Below, piece by piece: positions 6,997 through 11,102 of a stretch of 11,102 bases of DNA. The position numbers and the translations under genes were made by a program. The stretch comes from Bacteroidota bacterium (GTDB lineage: Bacteria > Bacteroidota > Bacteroidia > Flavobacteriales > Flavobacteriaceae). The notes beneath the pieces were generated by a model, which was not told where the DNA came from, ran no database searches, and was given only the letters and a program-made list of their open reading frames with translations. The stretch is taken from the NCBI GenBank assembly GCA_023437485.1, contig JAEZGB010000097.1, positions 1 through 11,102 on the forward strand. Direction: 5' to 3'. How positions within the stretch are numbered: position 1 is the first letter of the stretch; each line of letters opens with the position of its first letter.

Positions 6997-7865
6997 CAAA
7001 GGATGTGTTTTTGCGCATGGTATGAACTCCGCACCAGCGCGCCGCTCTCCACATGGCGAAAGCCCATTTCCTTTCCGGCGAGCTCGAATTCCTTGAATTG
7101 TTCGGGCGTCACGAAGTGTTTGACGGGCAGGTGTTTCTTGCTGGGCTGCAGATATTGGCCGATGGTCACCACATCAACATTGGCATCGCGCAGGTCGCGC
7201 ATGGTTTGCAGGACTTCGTCCGGGGTTTCTCCCAGCCCGAGCATGATGCCCGATTTTGTCCGGTTGATGCCCTGCTGCTTGAGATACCGCAATACCTCAA
7301 GGCTGCGGTCATACTTGGCCTGGATGCGGACCTCACGGGTAAGGCGGCGCACGGTTTCCATGTTGTGCGAGACGACCTCGGGGTTGGCGGCCACGATCCG
7401 GTCAATATTGCGCTCATTGCCCTGAAAGTCAGGGATGAGGGTCTCCAGTGTGGTTTCGGGGTTCATCCGGCGCACCGCCATGATGGTCTCATACCAGATG
7501 ATCGATCCCATGTCCTTGAGGTCGTCGCGATCCACCGAGGTGATTACCGCGTGCTTGATTTTCATGAGTTTGATGGATCGGGCCACCTTTTCAGGCTCGT
7601 CCCAGTCCACGGTATCCGGACGGCCGGTCTTTACCCCGCAAAACCCGCACGATCGCGTGCAGATATTGCCCAGGATCATGAAGGTCGCCGTGCCCTCGCC
7701 CCAGCATTCGCCCATATTGGGACAGCTGCCGGAGGTGCAGATGGTGTTGAGCTTATACTTGTCCACCAGCCCGCGGAGCTCGGTGTATTTTTGCCCAATG
7801 GGGAGCTTGACTTTCAGCCACTTGGGTTTGGAAACCGGTAAAGTTTTTTCCTGCAGGATATCCAT
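6996..7865 (-). CDS. lipA: Lipoyl synthase LipA
   Basis: Radical SAM enzyme that inserts two sulfurs into protein-bound octanoyl groups to make the lipoyl cofactor of pyruvate and 2-oxoglutarate dehydrogenases and the glycine cleavage system. The auxiliary 4Fe-4S cluster ligands are Cys43, Cys48 and Cys54 (CTSGSCPNMGEC) with the C-terminal RSSYHA motif (279-284) supplying Ser. The radical SAM cluster is CTRSCGFC (Cys69, Cys73, Cys76). VDRDDL (111-116), SHNMET (166-171), KSGIMLGLGET (204-214) and IGQYLQPS (235-242) complete the family pattern. The length from the chosen start is 289, usual for the family. An in-frame start at 7928 would add 21 residues, but the promoter lies between the two, so ATG7865 is used. 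The gene is alone between heptamer repeat regions on both sides. Confidence 0.97.
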   Translation of the reverse strand: MDILQEKTLPVSKPKWLKVKLPIGQKYTELRGLVDKYKLNTICTSGSCPNMGECWGEGTATFMILGNICTRSCGFCGVKTGRPDTVDWDEPEKVARSIKLMKIKHAVITSVDRDDLKDMGSIIWYETIMAVRRMNPETTLETLIPDFQGNERNIDRIVAANPEVVSHNMETVRRLTREVRIQAKYDRSLEVLRYLKQQGINRTKSGIMLGLGETPDEVLQTMRDLRDANVDVVTIGQYLQPSKKHLPVKHFVTPEQFKEFELAGKEMGFRHVESGALVRSSYHAQKHIL

Positions 7866-7882
7866 GGGGTAGAATTGATGGG

Positions 7883-7914
7883 CAAAGATACAAAAGGTTA
7901 TGACGAATGACCAA
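7883..7914 (-). promoter_or_regulatory. lipA promoter (-33 TTG, -7 TATCTTTG)
   Basis: On the minus strand TTG (7914-7912) is followed after 21 bp by TATCTTTG (7890-7883), an exact TAnnTTTG element at a spacing inside the Flavobacterium range. Transcription would begin roughly 10 nt before the lipA ATG at 7865. The -33 element sits inside the GGTCATT heptamer array, so array copy number could affect promoter geometry. Confidence 0.6.
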
Positions 7915-7919
7915 TGACC
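7899..7919 (+). repeat. Heptamer array AATGACC, 3 copies (one degenerate)
   Basis: The plus strand reads TATGACG, AATGACC, AATGACC in 7-bp steps; on the minus strand this is GGTCATT, GGTCATT, CGTCATA. It covers the -33 region of the lipA promoter. It is short, so it is weaker evidence alone than as one of several arrays with the same period. Confidence 0.6.
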
Positions 7920-7965
7920 GGCCTCCAATCTGCGGCAGGAGACCAGCCAACCGTTGGCAGGCCGG
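7918..7965. repeat. GC-rich nested inverted repeat upstream of lipA
   Basis: Outer arms CCGGCCT (7918-7924) and AGGCCGG (7959-7965) are perfect inverted copies. They enclose two further dyads, CTGCGGCAG (7930-7938) and GCCAACCGTTGGC (7946-7958), giving a cloverleaf-like folding potential in a 48-bp segment. It has no U tract and so is not a standard terminator. It lies just upstream of the lipA -33 element and about 90 bp before the VTT gene. It may be a dispersed REP-like element; no other copy is in this window. Confidence 0.5.
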
Positions 7966-8021
7966 AAATTATCGCAAAGTTAAAACCGGGATTACCACGG
8001 CGCAAATTCCCTATTTTCGTT

Positions 8022-8042
8022 GCCATAAGCCATTAGCCACTA
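8022..8042 (+). repeat. Heptamer array GCCAYWA, 3 copies
   Basis: GCCATAA, GCCATTA, GCCACTA follow each other in exact 7-bp steps just upstream of the VTT-family gene (ATG at 8058). A similar unit reappears inside the coding sequence at 8074. Confidence 0.65.
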
Positions 8043-8057
8043 AAACCATAAACACCA

Positions 8058-8765
8058 ATGCCCCCTGCCAAGAGCCGTAAGCCGCTAGTCATTTCAATTG
8101 CTGTCCTTGTACTGTTGGGAGCTTCCTATTTTGCCATCGCCGACGTTCGCAACGCACTGGACAATGCCTGGCAGGTGCTTACCAGCGGCGATTCGCGGGC
8201 CGTGGAGCATTGGGTTTCGGGATTTGGATGGTTTGGCCCGTTGCTGATCGTACTGGTGATGGTCTTACAAATGTTCCTGATCATTATCCCGTCATGGCTG
8301 CTGATGATAGTGGCCATCCTGGCATATGGGCCCGTTTGGGGTTCACTGATTGTATTTTGCGGGATTTTTGCTGCCTCAAGTGTTGGTTTTTTTATTGGAA
8401 AGTACCTGAGTGATGACGTGACCACGCGGCTCATCGGGCCCAGAAATCAAAAGAAAGTTTCTGGTTTAATTGACCGGTACGGTCTGTGGGCCATCGTGAT
8501 CACGCGTATCAACCCGCTTTTGTCCAATGACGCGATCAGTTTTATCGCCGGGCTTTTGCAAATGGGTTATCGCAAATTCATCCTGGCAACCTTGGCCGGA
8601 ATTGCTCCACTGATTATTTTCATAGCCTGGCTTGGCGAGATAGGCGATACCCTTACCACCGGGTTGCTGTGGTTGTCAGTGATCAGCCTGGTTTCACTGG
8701 GCGCGTTCATTTGGTATGACAAGCGCATGATCAGAAAGTCAGGCAATGGCCGGCGCGAAGATTGA
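8058..8765 (+). CDS. VTT-domain (TVP38/TMEM64, DedA-like) membrane protein
   Basis: Inner-membrane protein of the VTT superfamily, whose bacterial members are implicated in lipid-carrier or phospholipid translocation and membrane homeostasis; the substrate here is unknown. The 235 residues contain a first helix (about 10-28), a long hydrophobic pair (58-90 and 93-117, with the re-entrant-type segment IIIPSWLLMIVAILAYGPVWG), then the VTT core: ITRINPLLSNDAISFIAGL (148-166), MGYRKFILATLAGIAP (169-184), and two closing helices (185-195 and 203-220), ending in a basic and charged tail. The core TRINP stands where family members often have R..P and a lipid-contact loop. The N-terminus (MPPAKSRKPLVIS) is partly encoded by heptamer-like repeat DNA (8074-8094). 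A weak -7-like TATTTTCG lies at 8012-8019. The secreted-protein gene follows after 88 bp. Confidence 0.88.
   Translation: MPPAKSRKPLVISIAVLVLLGASYFAIADVRNALDNAWQVLTSGDSRAVEHWVSGFGWFGPLLIVLVMVLQMFLIIIPSWLLMIVAILAYGPVWGSLIVFCGIFAASSVGFFIGKYLSDDVTTRLIGPRNQKKVSGLIDRYGLWAIVITRINPLLSNDAISFIAGLLQMGYRKFILATLAGIAPLIIFIAWLGEIGDTLTTGLLWLSVISLVSLGAFIWYDKRMIRKSGNGRRED
8074..8094 (+). repeat. Heptamer-like units inside the 5' end of the VTT gene
   Basis: GCCGTAA, GCCGCTA, GTCATTT run in 7-bp steps and resemble the array at 8022-8042 (GCCRYWA). They encode residues about 6-12 of the VTT protein. Because 7 is not a multiple of 3, gain or loss of one unit would move the ATG out of frame with the rest of the gene. 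The units are imperfect and this is a weak array by itself. Confidence 0.4.
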
Positions 8766-8853
8766 TTTGGCGCAATTTTATCAGAACTATTTGCTAAAAA
8801 CGGCTGTGGTCCAGAATGTTGCGACTAACTTTAAGGTTCTAAATCAATATGTT

Positions 8854-9273
8854 ATGAGAATATTCAAAAATTTCTTCACAGCGCTGTTTGTGGCCGCCCT
8901 CGTGCCGTTGTACGCGCAGGTTGAGGTCACCACCACAACCACCACGTTGCCCGACTGGGGAGTAGCCGATGCCCGCGATGCCCGCTACTACTACCTTCCT
9001 GATATGGAATCTTATTACGATGTTCGTGCCGGCAATTTCGTTTACCTGGATAACGGCACATGGGTGCGAACCAAAGAAGTTCCGCCCGCACACGCCAACG
9101 TGGATTTATGGGACACCTACAAGGTTGTGATCAACGATGACAAGGAGCCTTTTGCCGATTTTGACAAGATGAAGGTCAAATACGCAAAAGGTTACAAAGG
9201 TGACCCGCAAAAAACGGTAAAGATCAAAAAGAGAAAAGACGGAACCATCAAGATCAAGGAAAAGTCCAATTAG
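8854..9273 (+). CDS. Small secreted protein of unknown function with lysine-rich tail, 139 residues
   Basis: Begins with a clear signal peptide (MRIFKNFF, hydrophobic core to about 20, LYAQ), so it is exported. After a Thr run (26-31) comes an aromatic segment, YYYLPDMESYYDV (45-57), then FVYLDNGTWVRTKEVPP (62-78). I have seen this YYYLPD..YYD..x..F.YL.NG.W pattern in Bacteroidota exported proteins without assigned function. The C-terminal third is strongly basic (KMKVKYAKGYKG, then KTVKIKKRKDGTIKIKEKSN, about 105-139), which could bind acidic polymers; that is an inference. The ATG at 8854 is chosen because it starts the signal peptide; a longer reading from 8746 would overlap the VTT gene and bury it. 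TAACTTTA (8826-8833) is a possible -7 element. A rho-independent terminator follows directly. Confidence 0.8.
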   Translation: MRIFKNFFTALFVAALVPLYAQVEVTTTTTTLPDWGVADARDARYYYLPDMESYYDVRAGNFVYLDNGTWVRTKEVPPAHANVDLWDTYKVVINDDKEPFADFDKMKVKYAKGYKGDPQKTVKIKKRKDGTIKIKEKSN

Positions 9274-9305
9274 CAAAAATCCCGCTTCGGCGGGTTTTTG
9301 TTTTT
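9274..9305 (+). terminator. Rho-independent terminator with UUCG tetraloop
   Basis: CCCGC (9281-9285), TTCG loop, GCGGG (9290-9294), then T5-G-T5. The flanking A5 (9275-9279) can extend the stem against the first T run. A C(UUCG)G tetraloop is especially stable. It starts immediately after the stop codon of the secreted-protein gene, and its T tract runs into the -7 element of the next gene. Confidence 0.9.
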
Positions 9306-9312
9306 ACATTTG
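9305..9312 (+). promoter_or_regulatory. -7 element for the PhnA-domain gene
   Basis: TACATTTG is an exact TAnnTTTG match, 14 bp upstream of the ATG at 9327, implying a leader of about 10 nt. The expected -33 position falls inside the preceding terminator hairpin; no clean TTG at 17-23 bp is present. Confidence 0.5.
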
Positions 9313-9326
9313 CCAAAATTACACTC

Positions 9327-9536
9327 ATGGAAGTTAAAGATTCAAATGGCAATATCCTAAAAGATGGCGATTCGGTTACGGTGATCAAAGACCTTAAGGT
9401 CCGGGGGTCAAGCGATGTGATCAAACGCGGCACCAAGGTGAACAACATCAGGCTCACCGACGACCCCGCCGAAATTGATTGCCGCGTAAACAAAACCGCG
9501 ATGGTGCTGCGAACCGAATTTGTCAAAAAGGCTTGA
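9327..9536 (+). CDS. Stand-alone PhnA (YjdM) C-terminal domain protein, 69 residues
   Basis: Matches the C-terminal domain of E. coli PhnA/YjdM almost motif for motif: DSNGNILKDGDSVTVIKDLKVRGSS (5-29), IKRGTKVNNIRL (32-43), IDCRV (50-54) and a terminal EFVKKA. The N-terminal zinc-ribbon part of the roughly 110-residue E. coli protein is absent; the start ATG directly precedes the domain and is supported by its own -7 element, so this is a naturally short form and not a truncation. The biochemical role is unknown. The alkylphosphonate name comes from map position in E. coli and does not imply phosphonate use; no phn genes are nearby. The stop abuts that of the convergent TonB-family gene as TGATCA. 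Confidence 0.9.
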   Translation: MEVKDSNGNILKDGDSVTVIKDLKVRGSSDVIKRGTKVNNIRLTDDPAEIDCRVNKTAMVLRTEFVKKA

Positions 9537-10319
9537 TCAGTCACCGGGTTTAACGGTAATGGGCATGGTGTAAGAGGTGCGTACCGGCTGGCCCCTGATC
9601 ATTCCCGGTTCCCATTTTACCTTAAGCGACTTCAGCACGCGGATGGCTTCGGCGCCTGCCCCATAGCCGGGATCGCGCACGACTTTGATATCGCTTAAGG
9701 ATCCGTCTTTTTCAATTACGAACGAGAGGAATACCCGGACGGTTTTTCCATCGGTTTCCACAGGCCTGAAATTTTTCCCTACGAAGTCGTAAAATTCGTC
9801 AAGCCCGCCAGGAAATGCAGGTTGCCGGTCCAGCGACGCGGGAATCTCGACGCTATTGGGCTGCGGCAGGACAGCGTTGGCATTGCCGGGTTGCGCGAAT
9901 GTGTTTCCGGTGTTTTCATTTGGAAGAGTGGAGTGGGTTCCCTGCGTAGCAGATACCGGGGCCTCCGTTATTTGGGATTCTTCTTCAGGTTCAGGCGTGG
10001 CACTCGGAACCATGACTCCTGATTTTTTTGTCCCCGGAGGTTGCGGCGCCGAAGGGATGCTGATAACGGGATATACCTTGACCAGTTTGATGGCGGGATA
10101 CACCGGATCAGGGACAACCAAAGACGCTTTTGGCGAGTTAAGCAGGTTGACCAGCATGAAAATCCCGAAGGCTGAGGCCATGATCAGGACGGCAAAGATA
10201 AAGGCGGTCAGGGTGTCCCGGGCATTTTCCCGGCGAAGGCGGTATGCGCCATAGGATTGGTTTCGACCCTCAAATACAATGTTGGCCCACCCGCGATCAA
10301 AGATACTTACAATGTTCAT
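9537..10319 (-). CDS. TonB-family energy transducer
   Basis: TonB proteins span the inner membrane and periplasm and pass ExbB/ExbD energy to outer-membrane receptors. The cytoplasmic N-terminus has the Bacteroidota signature FEGRNQSYGAYRLRREN (16-32), followed by one membrane helix (about 38-60). A Pro/Glu/Thr-rich periplasmic spacer (about 66-165, e.g. PSATPEPEEE) leads to a C-terminal TonB domain: PAFPGGLDEFYDFVGKNF (167-184), VRVFLSFVIEKDGSLSDIKVV (194-214), AIRVLKSLKVKWEPG (225-239) and SYTMPITV (249-256). The length of 260 is usual. No exbB or exbD is present here. It is downstream of an ECF-type sigma gene on the same strand, 94 bp away, with regulatory-looking dyads between them. The specific receptor partner cannot be told. 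Confidence 0.93.
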   Translation of the reverse strand: MNIVSIFDRGWANIVFEGRNQSYGAYRLRRENARDTLTAFIFAVLIMASAFGIFMLVNLLNSPKASLVVPDPVYPAIKLVKVYPVISIPSAPQPPGTKKSGVMVPSATPEPEEESQITEAPVSATQGTHSTLPNENTGNTFAQPGNANAVLPQPNSVEIPASLDRQPAFPGGLDEFYDFVGKNFRPVETDGKTVRVFLSFVIEKDGSLSDIKVVRDPGYGAGAEAIRVLKSLKVKWEPGMIRGQPVRTSYTMPITVKPGD

Positions 10320-10358
10320 GATCCAGAATGAATTGGTTAAGTATCAGTGCTGCATAGG

Positions 10359-10381
10359 TATATTTTAAATGTTAAAGTATA
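10359..10381. promoter_or_regulatory. 10-3-10 dyad between sigma factor and TonB genes
   Basis: TATATTTTAA (10359-10368), a 3-bp spacer and TTAAAGTATA (10372-10381) are inverted copies with one mismatch, which would be a U-G pair in plus-strand RNA. The centre is about 50 bp upstream of the TonB start codon. It has the shape of a dimeric repressor operator, but its AT richness makes a chance dyad possible. Confidence 0.4.
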
Positions 10382-10394
10382 ACATCAGTTTTAT

Positions 10395-10415
10395 CAAAAA
10401 TATTGTACAATTTTT
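10395..10415 (-). promoter_or_regulatory. TonB -7 element overlapping an AT-rich palindrome
   Basis: On the minus strand TATTTTTG (10402-10395) is an exact TAnnTTTG match, giving a leader of about 70 nt before the TonB ATG. No -33 TTG is found at the right distance. It overlaps an 18-bp palindrome (10398-10415, core TTGTACAA, one mismatched pair) that touches the sigma factor stop codon. The palindrome could act as a weak terminator or an operator. Confidence 0.35.
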
Positions 10416-10974
10416 AAGAAATATTTTCCCGATCGCTGATTATGGCGGCCAATAATTTCTTCGCCCGAAGCAGTTTTACCTTGATATTGGTGAGGGGTTC
10501 CGTCAGTTGATCGGCAATTTCCTGGTAGCTCAGTTCCTGAAAATAACGCAGTTGGATCACTTCCTGGTAATGCGGTTTAAGTTGACGGATGCATTCCAGC
10601 AACTTGGCTAGGTTTTGTTGGCGGATCAGTTCGTCTTCGGCCGAAAGGGTTGTATCGGCCACTTCGTATGCGGGGTGATCCTCGTCGCGGTTCAAATCCA
10701 CAATCGGCGATGATTTGCGCCGCCGAAGCATGTCCACATGCACATTCTTGGCGATTGCGATCAGCCAGGTATTGAATTGGAATTCATCTTTGTAACCTGA
10801 GATCTTGTCAAATGCTTTTGAAAAGGTTTCGATGGTGACATCTTCGGCATCGGTTTCATTTTCAGTCCTCTTGAGCATAAAGCCGTACACCTCGTTCCAG
10901 AAGGAATCCAAAAGTAAGGTAAAGGCCGCCTGATCGCCTTTTTTTGCCCGCTCGATATAGCTTTTTATTTCCAA
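10414..10974 (-). CDS. RNA polymerase sigma factor, ECF subfamily
   Basis: Two-domain alternative sigma factor of 186 residues. Region 2 spans about 12-86 with DAEDVTIETFSKAF (42-55), the polymerase-binding helix, and FNTWLIAIAKNVHVDMLRRRK (67-87), which includes the -10 reading part. A variable acidic linker (90-118) leads to region 4 (about 120-175) with LKPHYQEVIQLRYFQELSYQEIADQL (132-157) and a helix-turn-helix ending in VKLLRAKKLL. The start is TTG at 10974: there is no in-frame ATG in the 35 codons back to an upstream TAA (11082-11080), and the next internal Met is residue 33, inside region 2. The TTG lies within the last codons of the upstream gene. No anti-sigma (FecR-like) gene is adjacent. 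The target promoters are unknown. Confidence 0.93.
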   Translation of the reverse strand: MEIKSYIERAKKGDQAAFTLLLDSFWNEVYGFMLKRTENETDAEDVTIETFSKAFDKISGYKDEFQFNTWLIAIAKNVHVDMLRRRKSSPIVDLNRDEDHPAYEVADTTLSAEDELIRQQNLAKLLECIRQLKPHYQEVIQLRYFQELSYQEIADQLTEPLTNIKVKLLRAKKLLAAIISDRENIS

Positions 10975-11102
10975 TGCACCGGTTTGGAGAAAATGTTGGT
11001 GAAAAAGACGTTGAGTTGCGTAAATATAAGCACAATTTCCACTATCGGGTACATATACATTACATCGACTTCCTTCAATTTACCGGCGCTCAGGCCCAAC
11101 AC
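10965..11102 (-). CDS. C-terminal end of a membrane protein, possibly a family-2 glycosyltransferase
   Basis: An open frame enters from the right window edge and ends at TAA (10967-10965) after 45 codons; the 5' part lies outside. The visible tail has a hydrophilic start (LSAGKLKEVDV) and a hydrophobic helix (MYPIVEIVLIFTQLNVFFTNIF), then ends SKPVHWK. A closing membrane helix followed by KPxxWK is common at the end of membrane-bound family-2 glycosyltransferases of Bacteroidota, which is why I suggest that family; 45 residues are too few to be sure. Its last 10 bases overlap the sigma factor start (TTGGAAATAA), so the two genes are probably co-transcribed and translationally coupled. Confidence 0.6.
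   Translation of the reverse strand: MLGLSAGKLKEVDVMYMYPIVEIVLIFTQLNVFFTNIFSKPVHWK

Noticed and set aside
7053..7841. Long open frame (262 codons) on the plus strand across lipA
   Set aside because: It is antisense to a fully conserved lipA with all cluster ligands; its residues show no family motif and its length is explained by codon bias of the real gene.
9327..9536. Phosphonate degradation function from the PhnA name
   Set aside because: No other phn genes are present, and the PhnA/YjdM family is not shown to act on phosphonates; the name is historical.
9537..10974. A FecI/FecR/TonB cell-surface signalling system
   Set aside because: There is no anti-sigma gene and no TonB-dependent receptor between or beside the sigma factor and TonB genes in the window, so only adjacency supports it.
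1..11102. A complete undescribed multi-gene system (defence, mobile or biosynthetic)
   Set aside because: Nearly all genes are core housekeeping or common envelope families; the few unknown genes are scattered and not grouped into an operon that suggests a new system.

Overview
The window looks like chromosomal DNA from a member of the Bacteroidota, most probably a Flavobacteriaceae or Flavobacterium-type genome of unusually balanced base composition (G+C near one half, judged by eye). Three things point there. Several start sites are preceded by the Bacteroidota -7 promoter element TAnnTTTG, and convincing Shine-Dalgarno sequences are lacking. The proteins are flavobacterial in style: a Nif3 with the SFHP motif, a TonB with the FEGRN..YGAY.LR amino terminus, and a TPR-hybrid histidine kinase. 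Intergenic DNA carries heptamer tandem repeats. This identification is an inference from sequence style; no search was run.

Layout. At the left, on the minus strand, are a Nif3/DUF34 metalloprotein (3' end outside the window) and, one base upstream of it, a secreted protein of unknown function. Divergent from these and only 46 bp away is lpxK (lipid A 4'-kinase), followed by a trimeric-type purine nucleoside phosphorylase. The phosphorylase converges, stop codon against stop codon (TGATCA), on a minus-strand group: a 104-residue protein of unknown function, a 721-residue TPR hybrid histidine kinase, glyceraldehyde-3-phosphate dehydrogenase and lipoyl synthase lipA. To the right, on the plus strand, are a VTT/DedA-type membrane protein, a small secreted protein with a lysine-rich tail, a rho-independent terminator and a stand-alone PhnA-domain protein. 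This last gene again converges through an abutting TGATCA on a minus-strand group: a TonB-family protein, an ECF-type sigma factor with a TTG start, and the last 45 codons of a membrane protein (possibly a family-2 glycosyltransferase) whose stop overlaps the sigma start.

Functionally this is mostly a core-genome neighbourhood: outer-membrane lipid synthesis, purine salvage, glycolysis, lipoate synthesis, envelope energy transduction and signalling. I found no phage, plasmid, insertion sequence, CRISPR or defence genes, and no convincing undescribed multi-gene system. The most distinctive structure is a cluster of 7-bp-period repeats of four unrelated unit sequences on both sides of lipA. One of them may run into the 5' coding end of the VTT gene, where a copy-number change would shift the frame. 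Other points of interest are an Asp in the purine phosphorylase where the human enzyme has Asn243, a terminator merged with the next promoter, and a 10-3-10 dyad between the sigma factor and TonB genes.
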